NCBI GenBank assembly: GCA_033725935.1
Contig: MU867104.1
Span: 62,001 to 126,000, forward strand
Direction of reading: 5' to 3'
Source of the DNA: Cladorrhinum sp. PSN259
Taxonomy: Eukaryota > Ascomycota > Sordariomycetes > Sordariales > Podosporaceae
Length of the DNA: 64,000 nt
Under the pieces are notes generated by a model. It was not told the origin of the DNA and ran no database searches. It saw only the letters and a program-made list of their open reading frames with translations. Position 1 is the first letter of the stretch, and the number at the start of each line of letters is the position of its first letter. A program made the translations under genes and the position numbers. This document shows positions 33,358-46,500 of the stretch, one piece after another.

Positions 33358-34595
33358 AGCCACCAACACCTAGCAGATTTCAGCTTCGAACCTAGTTATT
33401 CTTTGCGTTCGCTTCCCTTACTTAGAAATATTTAATATGTTATTTCTTTTCTTCTTGTCGGACGTTCTCTGTCTTCTGCACCCCAATAAATACCATATGT
33501 ACGCCGCAACTAACGTCAAGATTGCCTGCAAATTCAAAATTATACCTACTTTACTTTATTTTGATGGTTATTTTCCACCTTTTATATACCCCTTTTAGTT
33601 ATTTCTCACGCCCATTACCCTTATCATCAAGGCATCCCCGCTCCCTTCTACGCCTATTAAACATAGATATCCCAATCCGCACAAGCAATTCATTCCACAC
33701 ACGTGCCTTGTCGTTCATAATCCTGCTCACCGTTCTAAACCCAGCAGTGGTAAACCCACGGGGATCAACCTCGGTGTCCGCCCGCCCGCACGTCCGAAGC
33801 CTACATACTCCCAACAAGTATTCTCACCTGCAGACCATCATCCATCCTACCTCGGTACGATTTCCCCGCCGCTAAAACGGGGTTGCGACACACGCATCAT
33901 GGTGAAGCAACCAGTACCTACTCAGAAGAAGAAGAAAAAATCGACCTCACAAGCTAGCCACCTCGTTCCTCCCTTCCATCATTGCCGCGAAAATCTTGTC
34001 CGAATTATACGATAAGGAATAAACGTCAAAATCCCAACCTCCCAACCTCCCATCGGCTGCACTTGAGTACAATGAGAGGAAGGAATAACGCCGTAAAAGC
34101 AGGCAAAGAAAGAGGGGTGGGAAGTGGCGTACGAGTGGGCGATTCGAATAGTAGCGAGGCAATGAAGAAACCAAAAAGTCATAACTGATGAATTACATTT
34201 GAATTCCAGGAAGCCGTGGACATGGGCGTCACGGTGCGAGCCGAGTTCTTTTTTGGGGATAATAACGGGGAGTGGCTTTTTCCAGTAGGCACGATTGCAA
34301 ACCAGAGGGACGTTACGGGACGGTATTAATAGGGGCAGCTCACTTGAAGGTTGTTGATAATGAAGAATGGGCTAGACTAATTACGGGAGAGGAAGGTAAT
34401 TGACAAAAGCTTTAGGGAATAGTTACTCGATGATGTCGACCACTAACCTTGTTTTGTTTCTCATTTCTATATAGGAAGAAACCGAGATAACCTTCTCTCC
34501 GTGAAAAAGGCAATATTAGTATACTATTTGTTCCCATATATTCCTTATCAACATGCTATGCTGAAGTTGAATCTTCATGGCGACGCCGCCTTGCT
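33358..34595. other. Intergenic, nothing assigned
   Basis: AT-rich. A minus-strand frame at 33599-33817 with basic composition (NRRRRERGC) has no domain or start context. Confidence 0.4.
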
Positions 34596-36585
34596 CTATT
34601 CGGCCCAACGTGCATGTCTCTGTGCCAAGACGTCCAGTAGTAAAGGGTCATCCAAATCCTTGTCGATGTGATGCACACGGACATGTCTAAATGAAACGTT
34701 AGCATGATGCCCAAATTTGCGCCCTAGCAGTTATCCTCATACCGTTGAAGGTTATCAGGTCGTGGATATTTATGGTCAGGCTCCGGACAAAATGGGCAGA
34801 TGTAGCCAGGGGCATCGTGGATTAACCTATGCCTCATCATCTCGTTTCTTCTCTTGAAGCCCTTCCCGCCTTCAGCTCGTGGGCAGCCGGAGACAGGACA
34901 ATGATGTGGCCTTGCGCTGCTGTGGGAATTCAGATGACTTTTGTTCGTGACAGTTAGTTCACGCTCTCGAGATTTCAAATCAGGTAGCTCCACGATCATA
35001 CCTGTTGAGTAAATACTGCGTTAGAAATGGGGCCACATTGCAGCCACTATGCGGGCAAATGTACATATATTCATGTTCATTAATACCATAGTAAGGTCTA
35101 CAACCGCATTAGCAAATCACACTCCGCTGCCTTAGCTTTAAGTATCAATGGGCCTCACGGGGAATCAATGGTGTCTGTATCTGTATCGCTGCGTGGGCTT
35201 GGGATATCCAGTGCCAGACTGGAAACCGAGACTGCGTCTGAGTCTTGTAGTTTTCGTTGAGATCTCTTCCGTTGATAGCGCGCAATTCTCTCACCCTCGT
35301 CGGCCTGGGCTCGGGCCTTTGCATCGCCAGTCAAGCCCATTATCCTTACCGTCGCGGCTTCTCGGCGGGCATTTTCGCGTTGATCCTCAAGGGCCCACCG
35401 TTGCGCATTATCGGTCTCTGTCTCGGCACCCTTTTTTTGAGAGTTCCGGTTGAACTTGGCCAACATACCAGTCATCAGTTTCTCTGCCTTCCCAATATAC
35501 CGAATTATGTTGACATCTGACTCGCCGAGGCGTGGAGAGCTGGCGATGAAGGAATCCGGGTGCGCATTGAAGACATCCAGTTCCTCGATGGTGGTTTGCC
35601 CAATCAAGATATCAGAGGAAAGGTTCTCCAATATGAAGAACTCGATTTCGATCGGCTCGCTTCTCGCAACAAAAGGACTAGCTTCATCAGGTACCTGTCC
35701 CACCGCAAAAGAAACTCGGAAGACGCCGCATGTGACTCCTGTGCTGCCGTCGGCGAACATAACCTCATGGTAGGCCTCCTCAATACTAAACCCTCTTGCC
35801 CTCGCGTACTTGTCACTAACAAAGTCGAGATCTGAGCCAGTGTCCACGTTGGCGAGACCGACGTATCCATCAAGTCTGCATACCAGATCTCGCTTGGGTC
35901 GCCCAACTGAGTTTACTCTGATGGCTGGGGCGGCTGGGAAAGGCTCGTCAATGAGCCTGTTCTTGTGCTTGGTGTATGTTTCGGTAAGCTCAAGAAAGTG
36001 CAAGCCCATGATTACCGGGACGGCGAGCGTGCTGAAGACGTGGAATACACATTCCAGGGCTGGACCGTCCCATCCAGCCCCTGCCGCAAAAGACCAGTCC
36101 GTTACAACCCTCCCCACTGCGCCAACTTCCTGGCCATTAGCCACGCAAAACTTGTCATCGCTGTCTGTGGGCGGCTCTATCCGACATCCCAAGAGTTTTG
36201 CCGCTTCGGCGGATATGATGTTGTGTTCAGAGCCAGTGTCAGGGCATGCGATAACGTTGACAGGTGACTTGTGATTCCCAAGCAACATGGGCAAGACCTT
36301 ACGGCGTGGGATCCTGATGGTGCGTTTTGGGGGGCTCGGTGTTAAATGGGCGTTCGGGACTGTGGGTTCGATGCCAAATCTGTCAAAATGTAGTCGGGCA
36401 CGTTTTGGGTCTCGGTCCTGTCCTGTCAGAGGAGATTCGGATCTTGACAGGGATGCTGTTGAAGTTGATTGTTGAGTCTTCTCCGGCCAAACCCAGTCTG
36501 GTAGTATTGGTACGCTATGTTCTGCACCAAGTCTCTTCTCATAGCAAGCTCTCTTGACGACATCGAAGGCTGAATTTGTTGACAT
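34596..36585 (-). CDS. Tandem retropepsin-like protein with C2H2 zinc fingers
   Basis: Four exons (36585-35159, 35097-35002, 34937-34743, 34686-34596; introns of 61, 64 and 56 nt) give 602 residues. Domain 1 has a catalytic-type Asp in CPDTGSEHN (D116) and a hydrophobic-Gly signature VIMG (191-194). Domain 2 has ANVDTGSDLD (D248) and ILIG (326-329). These DTG ... hh-G pairs are the retropepsin (A2 aspartic protease) pattern, here twice in one chain. A charged helical region follows (EDQRENARREAA). Three C2H2 fingers come from the small exons: CPHSGC...HLNSH, CPVSGC...HRLIH, CPFCPEP...HVRVHH. The first two need splicing to be complete. Each junction keeps frame with good donor, branch and acceptor. 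No reverse transcriptase or integrase is nearby, so it is a domesticated host gene rather than a transposon, by inference. Confidence 0.7.
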
Positions 36586-37288
36586 ATGGGCGACCAGGAC
36601 CCCAACTGACCAATTAAAGACTCCAGGTGGAGATTCGTTTTCGATAGCAGTATCGGACAGCCAGGGGAGGAGTTTTGGGGCAGAGTCATTTTCTCGTGAG
36701 CGAAGGTCGGAAGACCAAGGTTTGGTCTAAACAAAAAGCATCAAAGGTCAATGGAATCTTCTCGAGCTCTGAGATATCTGCTCACAATGGCAACCCCAGT
36801 CTCGCTTTGCTCATCTGCAAACGGAGGGGCATCGATGTTGAAGGGTTCTCGATTGTTGTGCAGATTTATATCAGGGTGAAATGGCTCCAATTTAGGAGAG
36901 GATGGAAGATGTCGTCATCTGAGAAGTATGACCCCATTGAAAAGAGTATTTTCAGCGAATTGGTTCTGAGATGGAAGATGAGATGATGAATTTGAAAGGG
37001 GGAAAAACATGTCAAACTCATCATCTTCATGCAGACACGCACCAGTTGTCCCCCGCACTGATCAGTACCAAGTCTGCCTTGCACAGATGGCTACCGCTGA
37101 TTGGGCAGACATGGCCAAGGCAGACTCCCAAATCACTCAGTGCAGGAGGTTGCCTAACCGCCTCAATGCTATTTGCAGGCAGGTACCCTGCCCCACATTA
37201 GTTTCCCGACTCTTGCACCAAATTGAGAAGGGCCTTCGGCGGTCATCATGTCCTGTCTCTTCAGGACACATGATGAGAATAACGAGCA
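36586..37288. other. Divergent promoter region
   Basis: Between the retropepsin/zinc-finger gene (minus) and the DUF6594 gene (plus). Short shadow frames only. Confidence 0.45.
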
Positions 37289-38307
37289 ATGGTCAACGGA
37301 GATGTGCCCTCAAAGTCGGATCCAATACCTGGCTATCCCTCTCTCGCCAAGTTTATGGCGAGCGACCGCGATAGAACAGCATTAATCTTTAAACGATTTG
37401 ATCGATTGACAGCACGAAACTTGTTGTACCTGGAAAGTGAGCTTGCAGATCTCCAGTCAAAGCTCGACGCCTATGATGAGGAAGACAAACGCCGCAGCGA
37501 CATGGACGTTTTGAGGGGCGCCAGGAATTGGCAGCATTTCAAAGAAGTCGCCCAAAGAGAACCAGAAAGAATGCAGTTGATCCACGATATAAGGAGCACA
37601 ATGAAGGAGTACAGTGAGTATCATATTTTGCCCGAATTCCTACCTACATACAGAGAACACCTTGTTGATATTATTCGTGAAACAGAAGAAGCTCTAGCAT
37701 ACGAAACCATCCTTGCAACCTCGCCTTCCCCTGACAGAAAGACGCTCAAGGCCTTCCGGTACAAGTTCCACAACGGCCACCCCGGCGGCGAGGAAAGTTT
37801 CCCGCTTCTTGGCGGACCAAGTGCAGAACTCTACGACGACGAGCACGACCTGCTCGTTCTTCGGACCCCAGATGAGCGGGATCGGCTCTCTGCATTTGTT
37901 CAAGACAATTTTGGTTACTTGTTCAAGGTAGATACTGGTACTCAGGAGGGATCTGGAAGGGATAATGACAGAATCGGATACGCATCCGGCGACCGAATAT
38001 CCCGATTCGTCGCATACCTCAGCACCATCCTCGCAGCACTTCTCCTCGTGGGAGCTATTGCCGTTTTATATACAGTTAAATCGGAAAAGCTGAAGCTGGG
38101 ACTTATCGGCTTATTCACTGCCGTCTTCGCGGCAAGCGTTGGGGTGTTGACCAATGCAAGGCGAGCAGAGATATTTGGAGCAACTGCTGCGTAAGTCTAA
38201 CCATTCATTATTGCTGTCGACGATCCTTGTAATACGGCTAACAACATTTTAGTTATGCGGCTGTCTTGGTCGTATTTGTGAGCGGAAATCTTGGAGAAGG
38301 ACAGTAG
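37289..38307 (+). CDS. DUF6594 membrane protein
   Basis: Exons 37289-38190 and 38253-38307 (62-nt GTAAGT...TTTAG intron, GCTAAC branch) encode 318 residues. The N-terminus has the family signature GYPSLAKFMASDRDRTALIF then RRF-like KRFDRLTARNLLYLESELADL, followed by a long coiled region. The C-terminus has membrane segments: FVAYLSTILAALLLVGAIAVLYTV, LGLIGLFTAVFAASVGVLT and, completed by exon 2, AATAAYAAVLVVFVSG. Such proteins are common and numerous in Pezizomycotina. Their function is unknown. It is intact. Confidence 0.85.
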
Positions 38308-40993
38308 TAAATTTGAATGTCCATCTTTCAGTACCGATGATGGTTTCCGTGGAAGCCGGCTGCGACTTTTGGAAGCATGAGATGAAATCATAATGTAAAT
38401 ATTAGCTAGAAAATTATGTATATTATCATCCTACGACTTCCGTTTGTATACAGATAGATGTACCATCTAGGAAGACGGATCATCCCGTCTAGCCCTTTTC
38501 CTCCAAAACTCAAACGCCTCCTAGTTCATATTCCCTCCACAGGCCACCTGGTTAGCGGGACGCATCTTGAACGAGGGGGTTGAAGACGGTCTCTTGGAAA
38601 TCTCGGTTCAGTTTTAGGATCTTGGGGGACGCCATCTGCAGAGAGAAATTAAGAGAGGTGTGCTATGTCTGGTAAGTGAGTGGTCTGAGGCCAAAAAAGA
38701 GAAGAGGTGTCATCTCCCGGCTGGCCTTCTTGCTCCCCTCTTGTCTGGCCCTTGGTTGTCCCAGAGATCCACACTCCCAATGCCAATGCCCTATCTAAAT
38801 CTCACAAAACCCATTATTTCCCACGCAGCGAATGTCTTGATCAAACCTCACCTCCACTCCCACCACCCTGCCTCCTCCTTTTCTTTCCGCCACATGGAAG
38901 CAGTGCTGAATATCTGGCTGCTGCAATAGAGCCAGGACTCTTTTCAAATAACCGTCTCCTGCTGCCCTTGCTAGCCGCGGAAGAGGGCCCCTATCGATCT
39001 TTGATATCCATCAACGAAGGCCAAGCACGACCAAGACAATGTTACGCAGGCTGAGGGTCCTGTCTCTTACACTAGGAGTTCATACACGTCGAATAGGCTC
39101 ATCGATGTTGACATGTTGTCCCTCGTAGAACGCAGATGTGCTCTGAGGAAAGTGCGCTAGCTGCTCATCTGCTGTGCTACTCTGATAGTATTGCGAAAAC
39201 TTGACAAACTTTGGCGAGCTGGGACCTTAGGCCGCAATTCCATCTCAATGGTCTAAAGCCGTAGAAAATATGTTGTAAATGTGTCGATAGGTGAAGATTC
39301 AGATGATTCACGGGTTCACGAGAAGCAAAATACAGATGGTCACCGAGCTGCAATTTACACCTTGGTCTGTGTTCCGAGTTTGTTGAGAACGGAATAATGC
39401 AGCAGTTGAAGAATGATATGAACGCAACATGCAAAAATATTGAACGCCAACATGAACGGCAGTTGCTGTTAAGCACCGGGATTGGTTGTACCGAATCGGG
39501 CCGCATAGGATGCGGCCCCCAAAAGCGGGAGGGATGCGCGCGCGTCTACATACGGCGCAGACGTAGGTATTCGATGACGTGCCAATCATTGGTTGTCAGT
39601 GTGTCGACATGTCAAACCTCAATTGGCGCTTACACGCGGTGGACAGGTTTTCTTGTGCCGCCTTAATAATTTCCCGGTAGGACCCACAAGAAAACCTGTC
39701 CACCGTGTGGCTTATTAAAATCGGCAAATTCCAAATGGCAAACTTCAATCAAATTTGTGGCTAATGTGTGGCTGACTGCCACGTGCTCTGGGCTGGCTTG
39801 CAGCCTCGGGAGGGGCCAGGCCTGTCTGTCGCAGAAAATGTCCGGCCGAAGGAGACCGATTAGCGGGGAGAGCACAAAAATCTTTACCGGCAGTTCGCGT
39901 AAAGTCCACGACTCGTTTTTTTTTCTTTTCTTCTTTTTCTTCTTTTTCTTTTGGGGAATGTCAAAAGCGATCAAGAATGAGAATTCAGGAGGAATGAGGG
40001 GATATTATAATCTTTTTTTGATGGTGCATCAATTTTCTGATTGGATTTCAGTGCATTGTTTGCAGACAGGAGTCGGTTTGAGAGTGCGCCAGGGTGGATT
40101 TGATACGGCACAGTTACTCGCTCGCTTGCCTACCCCCAGACCAGGGTCTGGGGCCGTGCAGACCCAATCGCGGGGGCAATGTGGAACAGCGTCTGCCGCA
40201 CATCCCGGACAGGCGTCTCGAAACCGCTGACCTCCTCCGACTCGGCTTGTTACATCGACGTAGATCCGACACCTGCTTGTCCGCCATCGTTGCACTTTTG
40301 CCCAAGACGATCACACAGTCATCCAGTGTCATTTCGTGTCGTCCCTTGATCCCAACCCAGTCACCCTCCCTGGAATCCACCCAAGTGGCGCCATTCTCTT
40401 GATCTTCTTTTTGAGCTTCCCGCAAATGGGTATCCAAAAAGTTCCACAACCGGCTGGACTTGGCCCAATAGCGACATGCCATTGGCCAAATGCCCATCGT
40501 CGTCGTCATGTTTCTTCCATCTTAGATACCATCCATCCCCCCCATCCCATCCCATCCCAAAACATTTCCCATGCTCCTTTCCTTAAACTGTATCACTCCC
40601 TTGTCTTGACAGCCCACTCATCAGGTCATTCTGCAAGGTCCATTGGTGATCTTGATCTACGTTGCATTGCCCAGGGACCAAGCATACAACGGTACCCGCT
40701 CGTTTAATCACTTGGGTCTCGCCCCTACCCACACTGCCTAGGCGCTTTCTCTCCCTCTCTCTCTTTTCTCTCTTTTCTCCTTTCACCTCTTTTGGTGACG
40801 GCTTCAAACCAAACATCGAAATTAGTTCCTTCCCTTGACCGGGCAGGCCCCGCTTCTTTTCAACCACACACTCTTTTTTCGACTCTTTATCCAGTCATAC
40901 ATACCGATCCGACTTGACGCCGGACGCAGAAGACGACAGCAGTAATATTGGGGAGCAACCACATTCATTAATAATCACCACAACACCGGCAAA
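38308..40993. other. Long intergenic stretch with a perfect-arm hairpin
   Basis: It contains a strong inverted repeat at 39632-39709 and a T/C-rich tract at 39917-39951. A 28-codon minus frame at 38560-38640 beginning MASPKILKLNRDF is too short to call. The last 400 nt are CT-rich, like a fungal promoter, ahead of the gene at 40994. Confidence 0.45.
39632..39709. repeat. Inverted repeat, 25-nt arms, 27-nt loop
   Basis: The arms (39633-39657 and 39685-39709) share an identical 21-nt core, CGGTGGACAGGTTTTCTTGTG in the left arm, with one mismatch in the next four positions. It would fold as a strong hairpin. No transposase or obvious target-site duplication is seen. It may be a small MITE-like element. 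Confidence 0.7.
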
Positions 40994-42030
40994 ATGTTTT
41001 GGCAAAGGACACTTATCACCTCGCTCCTCGCTTTGGGAGCCCATGCGGGACTTAGTGATATGATAATGGAGGGCATGAACAGGGACAGCCCAGCGGTGGA
41101 GAGGAGGTTAAAAGAGATTGCAAAGTTGAGCATCATGGCAAGAGGTTATATCGAAGTCAGGCAGACAACCGGACAGGGCAGTAACACACCACTAAACCCC
41201 GACGGCACCATCAATATGGAGGCATGGAACGAAGAGGCCAACAGGGCGTGCAGAGAATCCCTCAGAGCAATTCAGGCGGCAACGAACCCATCAGGAGCAT
41301 GCGTGTGCTACAACTTGCCAGCCCTCAACAACGTCACCGGCGCTTTCCGAGCCGACTTGAGGTTATTCCAGCTCAGCCAACCGACCGGAACCTTTTCGGG
41401 GATTCCGCAGGATAAGATTGAAGTTGGGTTGACATACCAGGGAGCTTCCGTCTCCCCAGACTCTTCACCTAGAGCGGCGGCTCCTGGAAGCAACAATGGT
41501 ACCAACGCCAATGAGGTTCCCCTTCTTCAGTCTTACTCGTTTGTTGGTCAAATTGATGATGACGCGATGGAGGATGGGATTACAATGTAAGTAAACATCA
41601 AGGATGATATCCGTCCAGAGTGAATATCGTTCTAATCCTCTTGTTTAGGGCTCAACTCCAAGCACTCGTCATGCCTGTTGTCACTCTATCGGGCACCAAT
41701 GGTAATGGCGAACAGGTTTCAACCAACGTCTCAATGAACGAAGCCGCATTCGTCGCCGGTGTCTTCTCCCAGGACGTGGTTATGAGCACCTTCCGCCAAG
41801 CCGAGCTTGCCGTCGAAGAGGAAATGGAACGTCTCAAGAACGGCGAGATAGCATTTGTGCTCCCTGGTGTTCAGATTCTCATCTTCCCCATCGGTCTCAT
41901 CATCACCAGCATCTGGACGATCGTCGGTTGCTCAGTATACGCATACGGCACTTTTGCCAGGTACAACTTCCGTGAATCTCACAGGAGAATGGTTGCAAGA
42001 CAAGGGAAGGCCGGCATGGCGAGGATTTAA
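40994..42030 (+). CDS. Uncharacterised secretory-pathway membrane protein
   Basis: Exons 40994-41586 and 41649-42030 (62-nt GTAAGT...TTTAG intron) give 324 residues. A signal peptide starts at the ATG (MFWQRTLITSLLALGAHAGL). The lumenal part has a Cys pair in GACVCYNLP and two glycosylation-type sequons (NNVT, NVS). The segment FVLPGVQILIFPIGLIITSIWTIVGCSVYAYG at about 275-305 is a membrane span, followed by a short basic tail (RYNFRESHRRMVARQGK). Topology is therefore N-out, C-in type I. I recognise no family name. The same layout is seen in hypothetical proteins of related fungi. Confidence 0.75.
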
Positions 42031-43511
42031 ATGGAGCACGACAAGCTCTCGACCTTGATATTCCAACAGTATTATACCAGTTGCTCAGTTGAGCACATTT
42101 GCTTTTATTTTCTGCGGCTTAACTTTTTTTTTCTCTTTGCATAGCAGCATTTTGCAAACAAGTACCCCCCAATCATTTTGGTTCTGGCAATTTGCACGGT
42201 TGCAGACCGAAACTGTACATAGAATTAGGTACGCCATGGTATTTTACATCTGGCTGCACATAAACTTCAATTCAAAACAGCAACAATTGCAATTTTTTTC
42301 ATGCCCCTGGAAAGTGGATGGTTTGCTGACCGGACGCCGCCAAGGCCATTGGGGGGTGTTGCACCAGTGCTGAATCGGTTCAGGGAAGCGGTGTTAGAGC
42401 ATGTTGACGTTCATCCCATTCATTTCCTCTAGTCGGATGTGTATATCTGATTTAAACGGTCAATCTACCCTGCTAGTCATAAGTAGATATATGTGAGCAT
42501 TTATCTCTAGTTATTTCTCACAGTGGTGTTATTGTTTGAATTGGTTGCTTTCCCTTCCACTATCACCGCGCGACATGAGCTGCTTGGTGGCTTTCGAGAG
42601 TGGCTTTTGATCTGTTAAAGATGCAACCCAAGATGCTGTCTGTTTACACCATAATATTAAGGTTCGCTAACAGCGGGTCCTGGCCCCTTGAGCCCACAAC
42701 GCTGACCTGCCCCTGGGGTTCCCGGACAGATCTGAAACACTTCTGAACTCCAAGTCCACTCAGGAAACTTCATGTGTGTCAAGGATTGCACGACGTCTCG
42801 AAAGCCCAGCGCTCATCGCCATTAGTAGCATGATAGGTTTTTTTTGATGGAAAATACACCGACGAAATGAGCAAACCTCTATCCCGCATCCACGGGCGGT
42901 ACATCGGACGTTCGACGTCGGACATGCTCTGTTCCTGCATGTAATCTAGCCATGACGAACAATTGTGGCAACTGGTGAACAATCCCCAATCCTCGCTCCA
43001 AGCGATCTGATCACATCATGGCAAGCTACTTCTGCAAGCATGCCCGGCTCAGCTTGTCCAGTCTCTTTCCAACACTCGGTCCGTCGAGTATTGGATGGCG
43101 TTGGGGCTGGAGGGCGTCAAGCTGCCGAATCCTGGAACGCATGAATAGCATTCTGTGGGACAGAGGGGGCGCCTCACATACTCCGATGTCTCCATCCCGT
43201 CAGCTCCGGGTCTCCAAGTGCATGATCCAGCCAGAAGCGTTTCGTTTCTGCTTCTTTCCCTCTCTTCTCATAATTCAAGCTATCCAATCTCTGACCTGGA
43301 TTTGCATTCTTTTCCTAGTGTTTATTTCCTGGCTAATGACCCAAGCTACCAGTCAATAGCTTGACAATCTTAAGCATCCCGGGTGGATTCAACAGAGCTC
43401 CTCCAACCGTGTCCCGTAACGCTTTTCTGTACCTTGCTTGCTAGAATTATCCATCTTGTCGAGTTGCACAATTCTTCTTTAATTCCGCCCTGAGGGCACC
43501 AATATATCAAG
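42031..43511. other. Intergenic, nothing assigned
   Basis: AT-rich 3' flank and the leader of the next gene. No supported frame. Confidence 0.45.
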
Positions 43512-46500
43512 ATGGACGTCACCAAGCTGGTGACGGAGATGCAGGAGACTCTCTCCACCATCCACACAACGCTCGCCTCCCTCAACACCTCGGAACATGA
43601 CGCCAAGCTTGACGAACTAGAGCTAAAGCGCGATACCACCATCAAGCAGCTGCTCAGTGCCTTTACAGAGGAATCTGAAGCCCTGAGCCAGAAGCGAAAA
43701 GCCGAGCGCGAGGAAATAGCAGAGCGCCGTCGAAGGGAAGATGAGGAACGCGAGATTAGAAGACGACTGGAAGATGAAGAGCTTGCCGCGAGGGACCACC
43801 ATGAGGATGAGGTGCGCGACGGGAAGCTGCTTGCCGAGTCCAACGTGGTCGAGGAAGAGACAGATAACTTGATGGTTCAGATTGAAGAGGAGGCACAGCG
43901 GGTCGTTGAAGAGGGACAGAGGAAGCTGAAGGCTTTGGAGGAGAAGAGACAGGTAGATACAGATGGGTTCGTCGTCTAAATTCACCGCTGACAGAAAATA
44001 GGAACTCAACCGCCTCATCGACGAACAGCTCAGAGCACCGCTACCTCAGATGCCAAGAAGAAGGTCGAGGAAGAATAGCGCTATGCCCCAGGCCGTGGCT
44101 GCAGAAAGTAAGCCACCGGAGTCCATGTCGTTCCCCGAGTCTATCAATAACTCCGAGAGCAAGGCTCTTGAGCCCCAGAACCTAATCAGCAACGAAGGAT
44201 CAAGGCCGGCAGCGGCGGCCGTTACCCCGTCAGAACAGGACAACGTCGGAAAAGAGTCGGAACAAGTTCAATCATTACCGCGGGCGGTCATGGATGGACA
44301 GGCATCTGAGAATGAAGATAGTTCTACCGAAGCTCGCCAGCTTGAACGCCACCTTCGGCCACTGTTTGTACACCCTGTCATCTCGAAGAGCGGAGATATC
44401 ATCCACACCGCGGAGCAGCCAGAAAAGAAGCCACCTGTTGAACATATTGGCATTCCCTCGCTCGATCCCGAATCGTCAGAAATTGCCCAGAGCCCCCAAC
44501 GAGATGTCACTTGGTGGGAAGAGAAGAGAAAGGCCGAGGCACAAGCCCTGCAGGCAGAGCTAGACGCGCATGCTCATAACATCACTCATGTGCCAGATGA
44601 TGCGGTTCAAAGTCTACCATTGGCGTCTCAAGAAGACAAGAGGCCGGAGAAGCATGAGACTCTTCCGCCTACAGTTTTTGGTGGAAATCTGGGGCAGACG
44701 GAGGGGTGCAGGTACCCGGAGGAGGAATACGCTGAAGACAGTCTCATCAAGGAGCCATCTGTTACTACAGAGCTCCCGAGTGTTGAAGTCGATGACCACG
44801 ATGGCCAGGTGCATGAAAATGGTCCATCGCCTGCCGACGTCCCTCTCCCTCCTGCCAGCCGCGGTAGTATGAGCTCAATTGACGGTGACACCTCGTTCCA
44901 ATCCGCGCGCGAGCATATACTCACTGATATGCATCCTCCCTCTGCGATCAGCGATCACACCAAATCACACGAGAATGATCATGTCTCTTTCGCCGACGAT
45001 ACCTTGAACTCATACCATGGCTCCTACCACCAAGCCAACTCCCGTGATACCTCCGTTCTACGCACCGAGGCTAGCGCTACCCCGGAGCGCGAGTTTTCTT
45101 CCGAGGGCGAGGAACATGAAGTGTATTCTGTATCCTCCCACGGTACCCATGATCATGAAGTGCCAGAAGTAACTGTAAGGGAAGCCGCCAAGATCGCTCT
45201 TCCACCAGAACTCGACGACTCCTGTTCGCTTTCCGAGTCTTCCGACCACCCATCAAATGAAGAGATAGATCTTGAAGACCGACCAAGACACCGTTACCTA
45301 GGAATTACGGACATGGGTGATGTGGACGAAGAAGAGGCAGTTGTGCCCCTTCAACGGGTCCCATCTTGCCAGCCAGAGCCAGAGATGCACAGTGACGAAT
45401 CTGAGCAAGTCGAGCACCAAACAGAGCTTTCTCTGCCACCTCCGACAGGCGAAGACTTGGAGCTTAAAAGTCCATTACTAATGCCTATCCCCGAGAATGA
45501 GGCAGTCCATCACCGCATGGATGAAGACCCGCTTGAGTCTAACGAGGAGCACGTCGAGCTTGGAATCCGGGGCAACCAGCCCGCCTCCAGTTCCCTTCCT
45601 CAAGCCGACGACGAGCAGAGCAGTGATGACGACGACGATGACAGCGTTTCCCACCACCACTTTGATGAGGATGATTACATGCATCCTGATTCCACCATAT
45701 CTTTGCAGCCCTTTCGGACAGATCGGAGTGATCGGGGATCACTTGCAGGTGACGGAGGTGTACAGGAACTCAATGATAGCGTCAGCCGATCCGGAGAGGG
45801 AGATCATGCTGAGTCCGACTGTGGTGATCGAAGATCGGTTGATGATCACCCCAACCACAGCGTGCTTTCAAGGCCTGCGGGTGTGGGATCTGAAGATACA
45901 GGAGAAGTAAAGGAGAGTTTGGAAGCTAATGTTCAGGCGGTGAAGAATGCCGAAGGTGCACCTGTTCCTCATGCACCAGAAGCAGACGGTTCTGCTCCTG
46001 AAGCTGAGCAGGGCCCTACTGTTGTTCACACAGCTGAAACTCATTCTCCTGAAATTGCGGGTGTTAGCAAAGATGCAATCACGGTTGTTGCTAGAGAGGC
46101 TCGAGCAAGCGTTGAGATGGGCATGCCTGATGCCCCTCCCGAGGCGGGTGAGCTAGGTTCTTCAGTTTTCCACCCGGAAGGAGACGAGGCTCCGACTGAT
46201 AGTGAGGATCCTAGACGTAAAGAAGACATGGCGCACACGCCTGTTCTCTCATTCGAGAATACAGAACATGAGGTCGTTCATAGGGAAGAGCATTTAATCG
46301 TCGCTCATGGCGAGCAGCCAGGCGAGGAGATGGCTGTAACTGGTCATGAAAAGAAAGAGGAAGATCGGGTAACCACCGACGGTCAGGAAGCTAGATTGGA
46401 TCTGGGACCGGTGGCCACAACTGCACCGTCCGAGCCCGAGTCTCTACATGCCCACAATAAACAGGACCTCCACGCGCCTGAGGAACAGCATGTGGAGCTT

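Noticed and set aside
34596..36585. A retrotransposon carrying the retropepsin-like domain
   Set aside because: No reverse transcriptase, RNase H, integrase or long terminal repeats are visible around it, and the gene has three ordinary introns.
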